DNA of 21,080 nt from an uncultured Clostridia bacterium (GCA_947383645.1 CANDEH010000036.1:1-21080); one strand, 5' to 3'. Shown: positions 13,717 through 20,970, counted from the first letter of the stretch. Notes: a model not told the origin generated them from the letters alone. A program made the numbers and translations.

Positions 13717-15432
13717 TTACGCCTTCAGGCTCTCGGCCCAGGCGGCGTACTTGACCACCTTGGCCTCCGCCTCTTCCCGGGAGGCGCCGTTGGCCAGGAT
13801 GTAGACCTTCACCTTGGGCTCGGTGCCGGAGGGGCGGACGATGAGGCTGGTGCCGTCGGCCATCTCGTAGCGCAGCACGTTGGACCCGGAGAGCTCCATT
13901 TCGGACTTTTTGCCGCACTCCACGCAGACCACGCTGCCGTCCTGGTAGTCCTTCTGCTCCTTCACCGCCACGCCGGCGATCTCCACCGGGGGCTGGGTGC
14001 GGAGGTTTGCCATCAGCTCGGCCATCTTCTTCAGGCCGTCCAGGCCGGGCATCACCAGGTTCATGGTGCGCTCGCTGTAGAAGCCGTACTTCTCGTAGAG
14101 GGCCAGAAGGGCGTCGTAGAGGGTCATGTTCTGGCCGGCGTACCAGGCGGCCATCTCCGTCAGGGCCACGGCGGCGGTGACGGCGTCCTTGTCCCGGACG
14201 TAGCTGCCCAGCATGTAGCCGTAGCTCTCCTCGTAGGACATAATCACATTGCCCTGGCCGCTGCTCTCCAGCTGGTCCTTCTTCTGGGCCAGGAACTTGA
14301 AGCCGGTGAACGTATCGAAACACTTCAATCCGTTGACCTCGGCCACCTTGCGGGCCATCTCCGTGGTGACGATGGTCTTCAGGGCCACGGGGTTGGCCGG
14401 CAGCCTGCCGGTGCGCTTCATGGCGCCGATCAGGTAGTCCAGGAGCAGCACGCCGGTCTGGTTGCCGGTGAGGACCTTGAACTCGCCGTCCCCGGTGTTC
14501 ACCATGATGCCCACCCGGTCGGCGTCTGGGTCGGAGCCCAGGATGAAGTCGGCCCCCTCGCGCTTGGCGATGTCCACCGCCAAGTAGAAGCCCTCCGGGT
14601 TCTCCGGGTTGGGGGAGGCCACCGTGGGGAAGTCGCCGGAGAGAACCATCTGCTCCGGAACACAGATCACGTGCTTCATGCCCAGGCGCTTCAATGCCTC
14701 GGGGATCAGCTTGTAGCCGGTGCCGTGGAAGGGGGTGTAGACCATCTTGAAGGTGTCCGCCACCTTCTCCACCGCCGCCTTGTCGTTGACCTGGGCCATC
14801 ACGTTGGCGAGAAACTTCTCATCGGTCTCCTCGCCCATCATGGTGATGGGGGCGGGGGCGTCGCAGGTCAGCCTGGGGCCGGTGAGGACATCCGTCTCCC
14901 CCATGATCTTGGCCACCTGGTCCGCGTGCTGGGGGGGCAGCTGGGCGCCGTCCTCCCAGTAGACCTTGTAACCGTTGTATTCCTTGGGGTTGTGGCTGGC
15001 GGTGACGTTGATACCGGCAATGCAGCCGTACTCCCGGATGGCGAAGGACAGCTCTGGGGTGGGGCGAAGGGACTCGAACAGCCGCACGGGGATGCCGTTG
15101 CAGGAGAGGACCTGGGCGGCGGCCCGGGCGAACTCATCGGAGTGGTTGCGGCAGTCGTAGCACACCGCCACCCCTCTGGCCACCGCCTGGGGGCCCTCGG
15201 CCAGGATCACCTGGGCAAAGGCCTGGGTGGCGTGGCGCACGGTGTAGATGTTCATGCGGTAGGTGCCCATGCCCATGGTCCCCCGCAGTCCGGCGGTGCC
15301 GAAGGACAGCTGGGCGAAGAACCGGGACTCGATCTCCTTCTCATCCCCACGGATGGCCTGGAGCTCGGCCTTCTCCGCCTCCGTCAGCACATCGCTGCTC
15401 AGCCACTTCTGGTACTCCTTCATGTAGTCCAT
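13717..15432 (-). CDS. pgcA: Phospho-sugar mutase (phosphoglucomutase/phosphomannomutase)
   Basis: Interconverts sugar 1- and 6-phosphates, most likely glucose phosphates feeding wall and glycan precursors. The 571-residue protein is the length of the PgcA/PGM2-like subfamily. Domain 1 has the phosphoserine loop TASHNPKEYNGYKVY (S146); domain 2 has the metal loop GSDPDADRVG; domain 3 has the sugar-binding EESYGYM; the C-terminal domain has RPSGTEPKVKVY. FGTAGLRG near 44-51 is also typical. ATG at 15432 follows AAGGAGGA. The naming as pgcA rests on length and overall similarity; mannose specificity is not excluded. Confidence 0.95.
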   Translation of the reverse strand: MDYMKEYQKWLSSDVLTEAEKAELQAIRGDEKEIESRFFAQLSFGTAGLRGTMGMGTYRMNIYTVRHATQAFAQVILAEGPQAVARGVAVCYDCRNHSDEFARAAAQVLSCNGIPVRLFESLRPTPELSFAIREYGCIAGINVTASHNPKEYNGYKVYWEDGAQLPPQHADQVAKIMGETDVLTGPRLTCDAPAPITMMGEETDEKFLANVMAQVNDKAAVEKVADTFKMVYTPFHGTGYKLIPEALKRLGMKHVICVPEQMVLSGDFPTVASPNPENPEGFYLAVDIAKREGADFILGSDPDADRVGIMVNTGDGEFKVLTGNQTGVLLLDYLIGAMKRTGRLPANPVALKTIVTTEMARKVAEVNGLKCFDTFTGFKFLAQKKDQLESSGQGNVIMSYEESYGYMLGSYVRDKDAVTAAVALTEMAAWYAGQNMTLYDALLALYEKYGFYSERTMNLVMPGLDGLKKMAELMANLRTQPPVEIAGVAVKEQKDYQDGSVVCVECGKKSEMELSGSNVLRYEMADGTSLIVRPSGTEPKVKVYILANGASREEAEAKVVKYAAWAESLKA

Positions 15433-15473
15433 ATCATCATTCCTCCTTGACAGATTTGGGGAAATTGTGCCCG

Positions 15474-15502
15474 AAAATACAGGATATATTGATTATTGTA
15501 AA
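15474..15502 (-). promoter_or_regulatory. Possible promoter of pgcA
   Basis: Minus strand TTTACA (rc of 15497-15502), 17 bases, TATTTT (rc of 15474-15479), in the 74-base gap after the VanX-like gene. The -10 is weak, so read-through from azlCD is an alternative. Confidence 0.45.
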
Positions 15503-15506
15503 TGGG

Positions 15507-16226
15507 TTATGGACAGGGGGAGAAGGTCTCCTCCACATCGTAGCCGTCGCTGTCGGAGAAGTGCCACCACTCCTTCTGGTAGGGGCAAAAGCCGGCGGCC
15601 TCCATGGCCTCCGCCAGCAGGCGGGCGTGGGCGGCGGCGCTCTCGGGTACGCCGCCGCAGTCCCGGTGGGCCAGGGGGGTGAAGTCGTCAAAGTCCGTGG
15701 GCATCTCCACCGGCTCCCCCGCCGCGGTCACAAGGGTGGCGTCCACAGTGTTCCCCCGGCTGTGGGAGGAGAAGCCCCGGTTGGGGTCCGACACATAGCC
15801 GCCGTCGGGGCAGGCCTCCCACAGGACGAACTGGGCGGAGACCGGACGGAAGGCGTCCCAGAGCAGCAGCCCGTAGCCCTGCTCCTCCAGGGCCGCCTGG
15901 ACGGTCCGCAGCTTTTTCACCGTGCCATAGCGCAGGTAGGCGTCGGAAAACTCATAGATCGCCCCGCCGGTGAAGTTATTCTCCCCGGCGTAGCGGAGGT
16001 CAATCAGAATATCGGGAATGTAGTCCGCCACCCGGACAAAATCCGTATCCGCCGGCTCCACGACAGGCTCGGCCGGCTCCGGATCCGGCGCGGGTAGGGG
16101 CTCCGGGTCCGGCGGGAGGAGGGTGTCGGGCGTCTCCGACCGCTGTCCCGCCGCCGGGGCCTCCCCCGGGGCCTGACAGGCGGTGAGGAGGAGCAGCAGG
16201 GTAAAAAACAGGGCAGCTCTACGCAT
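15507..16226 (-). CDS. VanX-like D-Ala-D-Ala dipeptidase lipoprotein
   Basis: A 239-residue exported lipoprotein of the M15D (VanX/DdpX) family that should split D-Ala-D-Ala. The N-terminus has a short positive region, LLLLL core and lipobox LTAC (C17). Residues 18-60 are a Pro/Glu-rich linker. The catalytic part has R127 in WDAFRP, the zinc pattern SSHSRGNTVD (H155, D162) and EWWHF (E219, H222). VanX of resistance operons is cytoplasmic; here the enzyme is on the outer face of the membrane, so a role in wall peptide turnover or in feeding on dipeptides is more plausible than glycopeptide resistance. The ATG at 16226 has no visible ribosome site; it lies 14 bases after the azlD stop, and an in-frame TAG lies just upstream. 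Confidence 0.92.
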   Translation of the reverse strand: MRRAALFFTLLLLLTACQAPGEAPAAGQRSETPDTLLPPDPEPLPAPDPEPAEPVVEPADTDFVRVADYIPDILIDLRYAGENNFTGGAIYEFSDAYLRYGTVKKLRTVQAALEEQGYGLLLWDAFRPVSAQFVLWEACPDGGYVSDPNRGFSSHSRGNTVDATLVTAAGEPVEMPTDFDDFTPLAHRDCGGVPESAAAHARLLAEAMEAAGFCPYQKEWWHFSDSDGYDVEETFSPCP

Positions 16227-16236
16227 AGATATCTAT
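16225..16236. promoter_or_regulatory. 12-base palindrome over the start of the VanX-like gene
   Basis: ATAGATATCTAT is perfectly self-complementary and includes the A and T of the ATG. No Shine-Dalgarno site is seen upstream. Translation may depend on coupling to azlD. Confidence 0.5.
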
Positions 16237-16240
16237 CAAT

Positions 16241-16567
16241 TCAAAAGGCGGCCTGTACCAGAATCATGTAGACCACCGTGCTCACCCCCACGCTCAGCAG
16301 GGTGTTCCGCCGCCAGACGTGGAGAAGAACCGCCAGGGCCACGCCAATCAGCTCCGGGAGACCGTGGGGCCAGAGGGCGGGGGTGACGCCCCGCAGGCAG
16401 TAGACCACCAGCATTCCCATGATGGCGCAGGGGAGCACACGGCCCAGGTAGAGGACGGCCCGGGGCGGCTGCCGCTTCCCGCCGAAGATCAGGAAGGGCA
16501 GCACGCGGGTGAGGGCGGTCATGGCCGCCACCGTCAGGATCAGCAGGAGGGAGTGTGTTGTGTTCAT
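16241..16567 (-). CDS. azlD: AzlD-type branched-chain amino acid exporter subunit
   Basis: Small 108-residue membrane protein with four hydrophobic helices, partner of AzlC in an exporter of branched-chain amino acids and analogues. It has the family pattern of an N-terminal helix with LTRVLPFLIFGG, a mid helix ending in CAIMGMLVVYCLRGV, and a C-terminal helix region with LLSVGVSTVVYMIL. The start at 16567 overlaps the azlC stop by ATGA; a longer frame beginning at 16729 only reflects the overlap with azlC in another frame. Translation is coupled to azlC. Substrate assignment follows the family and has not been tested for this branch. Confidence 0.92.
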   Translation of the reverse strand: MNTTHSLLLILTVAAMTALTRVLPFLIFGGKRQPPRAVLYLGRVLPCAIMGMLVVYCLRGVTPALWPHGLPELIGVALAVLLHVWRRNTLLSVGVSTVVYMILVQAAF

Positions 16568-17259
16568 ACCGCGCCCTCCTCCCCCATGTGGGGCCGCAGG
16601 AGCATCAGCAGGGCAGCAATGCCGGCCATGGCGGGGATCAGGAACCTCTCCGGCCCAAAACACAGCAGGGAGAGCACCGACACCCCCACGCCGATGAGAG
16701 CGGGCAGGTGGTTCTTCCGGCTGAGCCACTGGTCGGTAAAGATCACCACGAACAGCGCCGTCATGGCGAAGTCCACACCGGCGGTGTCAAAGGGCAGCGC
16801 CTGTCCCAAGAGGCCGCCCAGGGCGCCGCCGACCACCCAGTAGAGCTGATTGAGCAGGGAGATCCACAGATAGAACGCCTCCGGCTCCACGTCCTCCGGG
16901 GGCTGGGCGGTGCAGAGGAGGGAGTAGGTCTCGTCGGTGAGGGTGTGGATGAGGCAGAGCTTTTTTATTCCCCGCACCGGGCGGTATTTCTCCAGCATGG
17001 AGAGGCCGTAGAACAGGTGGCGGGCGTTGACCATCAGGGTCATCAGCCCCGCGGAGAGGAGGGCGGCCCCGCTGGAGAGCAGGTCCACCGCCACATACTG
17101 CATGGACCCGGCGTAGATGGTGGTGCTCATAAAGATAGCCCACAGGAAGGAGTACCCCCGGCTCTGGAGCAAAAGGCCATACCCGGCGCCCAGGACCAGG
17201 TAGCCGGCCATCACAGGGATTGTGCGGGGAAAGGCCGCTCGAAAGGCGCGTCTGTTCAC
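16564..17259 (-). CDS. azlC: AzlC-type branched-chain amino acid exporter subunit
   Basis: A 231-residue membrane protein with seven or so hydrophobic helices. It matches AzlC from end to end: IPVMAGYLVLGAGYGLLL, the AGSMQYVAVDLLSSGA segment, VNARHLFYGLSML (the family's NxRHLFYG signature, about 87-95) and TDETYSLL. AzlC with AzlD exports branched-chain amino acids and toxic analogues. Start is GTG at 17259 behind AGAGGA. The unit azlC-azlD-lipoprotein is read from a clear promoter at 17298-17326. No Lrp-like repressor (AzlB) gene is nearby. Confidence 0.93.
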   Translation of the reverse strand: MNRRAFRAAFPRTIPVMAGYLVLGAGYGLLLQSRGYSFLWAIFMSTTIYAGSMQYVAVDLLSSGAALLSAGLMTLMVNARHLFYGLSMLEKYRPVRGIKKLCLIHTLTDETYSLLCTAQPPEDVEPEAFYLWISLLNQLYWVVGGALGGLLGQALPFDTAGVDFAMTALFVVIFTDQWLSRKNHLPALIGVGVSVLSLLCFGPERFLIPAMAGIAALLMLLRPHMGEEGAV

Positions 17260-17297
17260 GTTGGAAAGTCCTCTTTCTACGGTGGAATAGTAAACCT

Positions 17298-17326
17298 ATT
17301 TTACCAAGAATCCTCCGTCAGTTCAA
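17298..17326 (-). promoter_or_regulatory. Promoter of azlCD
   Basis: Minus strand TTGAAC (rc of 17321-17326), 17-base spacer, TAAAAT (rc of 17298-17303) preceded by TGG, an extended -10. It would start RNA about 32 bases before the GTG of azlC. Confidence 0.75.
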
Positions 17327-17401
17327 GGGTGAATTGTGGACGGGCTCCCAAAGAGCTAAAAAAACCACAACCTGTTGTATCCCACACCCTCCATTCCAAA
17401 C

Positions 17402-17436
17402 TATCTCCTATCTCATATCTCCTATCTCCTATCTCA
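17402..17436 (-). repeat. Five tandem heptamers at the rlmH stop
   Basis: Plus strand TATCTCC, TATCTCA, TATCTCC, TATCTCC, TATCTCA (units of 7, no gap). The last unit includes the TGA stop of rlmH on the minus strand. The reverse complement is a row of GGAGATA, resembling repeated ribosome sites. Seen directly; function unknown. Confidence 0.9.
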
Positions 17437-17916
17437 CTTGTGGTACTTCCCCCCCTCGTTGATCTTCGCCCCCCGGTAGATCTGCTCTAAAAGCATCACC
17501 CGGGCCAGGTGGTGGGGGAAGGTCATGGGGGACATGCTCAGACGCACCTGGGCGTCGCTTTTCAGCGCCTCGTCCAGGCCAAAGCTGCCGCCGATGAGGA
17601 AGGTCAGACACTTCTCCCGGCTACAGGCCAGGTCGGGGAACATTTGGGCCATCTCCTCGCTGGAGCGGAGACGGCCCTCCACGCACAGGGCCACCACCCG
17701 GGAGGCGGGGGGAATTTTGGCCCGGATGGCCGCCGCCTCCCGGCTGAGGGCGGCGTCAATCTGGGCCCGGGAGGGGTTCTGGGGCAGCTTCTCCTCCGGC
17801 AGCTCGACGATGGTCAGCCGGCAGTAGGGGGCCAGACGCTTGGCGTACTCGGCGCAGGCCTCCTGATAGAACCGCTCCTTCAATTTTCCCACGCAGATCA
17901 GGCAGATTTTCAGCAT
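17434..17916 (-). CDS. rlmH: 23S rRNA pseudouridine-1915 N3-methyltransferase
   Basis: Methylates pseudouridine 1915 of 23S rRNA on the assembled ribosome. The 160-residue SPOUT-fold protein is full length. It has the strand LKICLICVGKLKERFY, the SAM-binding knot loop LIGGSFGLD, and the highly conserved C-terminal helix and tail (HHLARVMLLEQIYRGA, then EGGKYHK). The ATG at 17916 overlaps the end of walJ by 7 bases; the ribosome site (GGGTGG) is weak, so coupling to walJ is likely. The same neighbourhood (walJ then rlmH) is known from Bacillus. Confidence 0.97.
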   Translation of the reverse strand: MLKICLICVGKLKERFYQEACAEYAKRLAPYCRLTIVELPEEKLPQNPSRAQIDAALSREAAAIRAKIPPASRVVALCVEGRLRSSEEMAQMFPDLACSREKCLTFLIGGSFGLDEALKSDAQVRLSMSPMTFPHHLARVMLLEQIYRGAKINEGGKYHK

Positions 17917-18704
17917 CGGACCACCCCCCTGGGCGCGGTGTCGATCACCGGGCCCGGCTCCCCCCAGGGGGCGGCGGAGAGGGACCCGGCGTAATTTACG
18001 GCGGAGAGAGCGGCGGACACGGCGTTCAGGGCCATTTGGGGGGTGTTGTTCTCCCGGCTCAGGTGGGCCAGGAGGATCGCCCCGGTCCCCGCCTGGGCCG
18101 CCCTCCGGGCAAAGCCGGCGGCGGCGTCATTGCTCAGATGCCCCCGGGGGCCCAGCACCCGCTGCTTCAGGTAGTAGGGGTAGGGCCCGGCGCGGAGGGT
18201 CTCGACGTCGTGGTTGGCCTCCAGCACCAGCAGGTCCACCCCCAGCAGGACCTCCGCGGCCTCGGGAACCACGCCGGTATCGGTGAGGCAGCCCAGGCTC
18301 TCCCCGGCGGCGTCGATGCGATAGCCCGTGCTGCCGGGGCTGTCGTGGCTGGTGGGCACGGAGGTGACGCGGCATCCCCCCACCTCCGCCTGACCGCCCA
18401 GGGGGAAGGGACGGAGCCGCCCCTCCGCCCCGGCCAGCCGGTAGCACAGCTGCCGTCCGGTCTCCTCGCTGCAGTGGATGGGGGCGGCGCAGTGTTTGAG
18501 CAGCGTGGCCAGACCGGCGATGTGGTCGGTGTGGGTGTGCGTAATCAGCACGGCGGCCAGGTCGTCCAGAGACAGTCCCTGCCGCCGCAGAGCGGCCTGA
18601 ATACGCCGGCAGCTGATCCCGGCGTCAATCAAAATATGGGTCCCCCCGCAGGAGAGCAGAGCGGCATTCCCCGCAGAGGAGCTGGCAAAGGTCTGAAAGC
18701 GCAT
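17910..18704 (-). CDS. walJ: MBL-fold metallohydrolase (YycJ/WalJ-like)
   Basis: A 264-residue metallo-beta-lactamase-fold protein of the YycJ group, with a proposed role in coordinating cell wall events and DNA metabolism. The metal motif is HTHTDH (56-61), preceded by ILIDAGISCRRI and followed by SHDSPGSTGYRI and a LTDTG strand, then EANHD and a late LLAHLSRENNTPQMA with a conserved His. ATG at 18704 lies behind AAGGCGG. It shares a direction with murA upstream, though a terminator-like hairpin at 18744-18776 separates them. The symbol is by similarity to the Bacillus gene; the WalRK system itself is not in the window. Confidence 0.9.
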   Translation of the reverse strand: MRFQTFASSSAGNAALLSCGGTHILIDAGISCRRIQAALRRQGLSLDDLAAVLITHTHTDHIAGLATLLKHCAAPIHCSEETGRQLCYRLAGAEGRLRPFPLGGQAEVGGCRVTSVPTSHDSPGSTGYRIDAAGESLGCLTDTGVVPEAAEVLLGVDLLVLEANHDVETLRAGPYPYYLKQRVLGPRGHLSNDAAAGFARRAAQAGTGAILLAHLSRENNTPQMALNAVSAALSAVNYAGSLSAAPWGEPGPVIDTAPRGVVRC

Positions 18705-18743
18705 AACAGGCCGCCTTTCTTATGTAGTCAAACAAGGAAATCA

Positions 18744-18776
18744 AGCAAAAAACAGGGTAAAATACCCTGTTTTTTT
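18744..18776 (-). terminator. Hairpin with T-run after murA
   Basis: AACAGGGTA and TACCCTGTT arms with A/T runs on both sides (A6 and T7 on the plus strand), so it can act in either direction. On the minus strand it ends the murA transcript after it passes the mosaic at 18777-19156. Confidence 0.82.
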
Positions 18777-19156
18777 ACAAAAGCCCTCGGCAGAGTTTCG
18801 CGCCCGCAGGCGCGAAATAAAATGAAATCATTTTTTCCGGAAACCGCGTTTTCGGAAAAAATACTTCTCAGCCGACAAGCGTGCGAGTCCTCCGCGCCAG
18901 CGGAGGGCGAGTGCGACGCAGGCGGCTGCTACCCCTTCGTTTGAAAGCCCAGCGTCAGCGGGTTTCAAACGAGCGCGTCAGCGCAGAGAAACCGCGTTTT
19001 CGGAAAAAATACTTCTCAGCCGACAAGCGTGCGAGTCCTCCGCGCCAGCGGGGGGCGAGTGCGACGCAGGCGGCTGCCCCCGTCTGAAATGGCTGCGCCA
19101 TTTCAGACGGCGTAATTCCTCTCGTTTGAAAGCCCAGCGAAGCGGGTTTCAAACGA
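18777..19156 (+). repeat. Palindrome mosaic, fifth block (A, B and C with a tandem copy)
   Basis: Module A starts at 18781 (hairpins 18796-18817 and 18831-18861), module B is near 18890-18918, module C is at 18937-18972. Then 18989-19077 repeats 18841-18929 (89 bases, one mismatch, A18904 to G19052) and carries half of A and all of B. Two more C-type hairpins follow at 19080-19110 (CCGTCTGAAATGGC arms) and 19122-19156 (TCGTTTGAAAGCCC arms). The block forms the 3' region of murA on the minus strand. No coding sequence inside looks real. Confidence 0.92.
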
Positions 19157-19163
19157 AATGAAT

Positions 19164-20462
19164 TTATCCCGCCGAGATCAGAATATTGTCCGAATCCTCC
19201 ACCTCCACCGAGGAGATATTGCCGCCCAGCTTGCGGAACTTCTCCACCACGCTCTCGTAGCCCCGCTCGATATAGTGGACGCCGGTGATCTCGCTGGTGC
19301 CGTAGGCGGCCAGGGCGGCGATAATCATGGCGGCACCAGCCCGCAGGTCGCAGGCCTGGATTTGAGCCCCAGTGAGGTGCTCCACCCCCTCGATGATGGC
19401 CAGGTTGTCGTTGACCTGGATCTGGGCCCCCATGCGCTTGAACTCGTCCACGTAGCGGAAGCGGCTGGACCAGACGCTGTCGGTGATGATGCTGGTGCCG
19501 CGGGCCATGCAGAGGGCCGCGGCCAGCTGGGGCTGCATGTCCGTGGGGAAGCCGGGGTAAGGCATGGTCTTCACGTTGGCCTTGGTGAGAGGGCCGATCC
19601 GCCGGACCAGGAGACTGTCGTCAATCTCGTCCACCTCCACGCCCATCTCCAGGAGTTTGGCGGTGATGCAGTCCATGTGCTTGGGGATGATGTTGCAGAC
19701 CTTCACCTGACCGCCGCAGGCGGCCACGGCGGCCATGTAGGTGCCCGCCTCGATCTGGTCGGGAATGATGGAGTAGGTGCCGCCGTGGAGGCGCTCCACG
19801 CCGCGGACCTTGATTACGTCGGTGCCGGCGCCCTTGATGTTGGCCCCCATGGAGTTGAGGAAGTTGGCCACGTCCACGATGTGGGGCTCCTTGGCCACGT
19901 TCTCCATCACGGTGAGTCCGTCGGCCAGGGCGGCGGCCAGCATGATGTTGATGGTGGCCCCCACGCTGACCTTGTCGAAGAAGATGGAGGCCCCGCTCAG
20001 CCGCCCGTGGGCGGTGCCGGCGTTGATGAAGCCCCCCTGAACGGAGACCTCGGCGCCCAGAGCCTTAAAGCCCTTCAGGTGCTGGTCGATGGGCCGGGTG
20101 CCGCCGAAGTCACAGCCGCCGGGGAGGGCCACATCCGCCCTGGCAAAGCGCCCTAAGAGCGCGCCGATCATGTAGTAGGAGGCCCGGCAGCGGCGGGCGG
20201 AGTCGTAGGGAACCTGCCCGTTGCGGATGCCGGTGCAGTCGATCTCCACGGTGCTGCGGTTGACGGCGCGGACGCTGGCGCCCAGATCCTGCAAAATGGA
20301 GAGCAGGAGGGTCACATCGCTGATCTGAGGGATGTTTTCAATGCGGCACACGCCGTCTACCATCAAGGCCGCGGGAATAATGGCCACAGCGGCATTCTTG
20401 GCGCCGCTGATATGGACCTCGCCAAAGAGGGGATTTCCGCCCTCCACAATATACTTTGTCAA
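19164..20462 (-). CDS. murA: UDP-N-acetylglucosamine 1-carboxyvinyltransferase
   Basis: Adds enolpyruvate to UDP-GlcNAc, the first committed step of peptidoglycan synthesis and the fosfomycin target. The 432-residue protein has K22 in SGAKNA, R93 in RAS, and the loop cysteine C117 in LPGGCDFGGTRPIDQHL, so fosfomycin sensitivity is expected. Six inverse alpha-beta repeats form the two-lobed EPSP-synthase fold. Start is a TTG at 20462, fixed by the family's N-terminus (TKYIVEGGNPL) and AAGGAGAG upstream. No in-frame ATG fits. Followed by the mosaic at 18777-19156 and a terminator. Clostridia often carry two MurA copies; I cannot tell which this is. Confidence 0.96.
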   Translation of the reverse strand: MTKYIVEGGNPLFGEVHISGAKNAAVAIIPAALMVDGVCRIENIPQISDVTLLLSILQDLGASVRAVNRSTVEIDCTGIRNGQVPYDSARRCRASYYMIGALLGRFARADVALPGGCDFGGTRPIDQHLKGFKALGAEVSVQGGFINAGTAHGRLSGASIFFDKVSVGATINIMLAAALADGLTVMENVAKEPHIVDVANFLNSMGANIKGAGTDVIKVRGVERLHGGTYSIIPDQIEAGTYMAAVAACGGQVKVCNIIPKHMDCITAKLLEMGVEVDEIDDSLLVRRIGPLTKANVKTMPYPGFPTDMQPQLAAALCMARGTSIITDSVWSSRFRYVDEFKRMGAQIQVNDNLAIIEGVEHLTGAQIQACDLRAGAAMIIAALAAYGTSEITGVHYIERGYESVVEKFRKLGGNISSVEVEDSDNILISAG

Positions 20463-20613
20463 AAGAACACTCTCCTTATATCACACAGGACCCAGGCTGC
20501 CATCAGACAGTGTGCCCTGAGAACACAGCTTCATACATGGGAACTGAAAGAGTTCCCGGAAAAGCAGAGCCCTGCACCCAATCTTCCAAATTTCCGCAGA
20601 GCGATACTCATAT
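20463..20613 (-). promoter_or_regulatory. murA 5' leader
   Basis: About 145 transcribed bases before the TTG start. It contains a clean stem GGGAACT-CTTTC-AGTTCCC in RNA sense (20539-20557) and an AAGGAGAG ribosome site. No known riboswitch pattern was recognised. Confidence 0.55.
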
Positions 20614-20641
20614 AGTATACCAGAAATTCCTGCAAAAGCAA
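20614..20641 (-). promoter_or_regulatory. Promoter of murA
   Basis: Minus strand TTGCTT (rc of 20636-20641), 16 bases, TGG-TATACT (TATACT is rc of 20614-20619), an extended -10. Confidence 0.75.
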
Positions 20642-20837
20642 GAACAGATTCCACAAATCTGCCGGAATGGTAAAAAAATCCGCAAACCCACTTCGGTTGC
20701 TTTGCCATATCGCCGGTACCCTCCGCCGGCGGCGGGGGGCTTCAGCGGCGAGGAAGTGTCCCGGGTGCGGGCATGCCGGTTTGACGCGGGAGGCGTCCTC
20801 TCGGGTTTATCCCCCACGTTTCTCCCTGCCGCCGCTG
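20642..20837. other. Intergenic stretch with nothing recognised
   Basis: About 200 GC-rich bases upstream of the murA promoter. Short frames exist, none with a recognisable protein or good ribosome site. CCGCCGGCGGCGG near 20728 could pair locally. Confidence 0.5.
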
Positions 20838-20970
20838 GTGCTCCGCCGACTTCTTTGACAGGCTGAGGCAAATTGCGGGTGATGGCATGCGAAAGAAACC
20901 CCTCTTAGGTTTCTTTCACACTATCCTCCTTACCGCCGTTGATGCTCTATTGACTTTTTTGACAGACTGA
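20838..20970. repeat. Second palindrome family, second copy
   Basis: Shares with 13012-13230 the TTTGACAGGCTGAGG unit, CAAATTGCGG, a hairpin of GAAAGAAACC...GGTTTCTTTC at 20890-20916, the linker CACACTATCCTCCTTACC, a TGCTCT element and TTTTTTGACAGACTGA. In the hairpin a G-C pair of the other copy is an A-T pair here, both arms changed. The CAAATTGCGG half-hairpin has lost its partner arm. Confidence 0.88.

Noticed and set aside
13318..15450. Long plus-strand open frame of 710 codons opposite pgcA
   Set aside because: It is the GC-rich shadow of pgcA: Gly/Val/His/Leu-rich with no family pattern or ribosome site, while the minus frame has all phosphomutase motifs.
10398..16226. Glycopeptide-resistance cluster from VanZ-like and VanX-like genes
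   Set aside because: The two are in different units on opposite strands, there is no VanH, VanA-type ligase or VanRS, and the VanX-like protein is a lipoprotein.
16241..16729. Longer azlD reading frame starting at 16729
   Set aside because: The extra N-terminus is Pro/Arg-rich shadow of azlC; the ATG at 16567 overlaps the azlC stop as expected.
18777..19156. CRISPR-like array
   Set aside because: Repeats are palindromic modules with no unique spacers of equal length and no cas genes.
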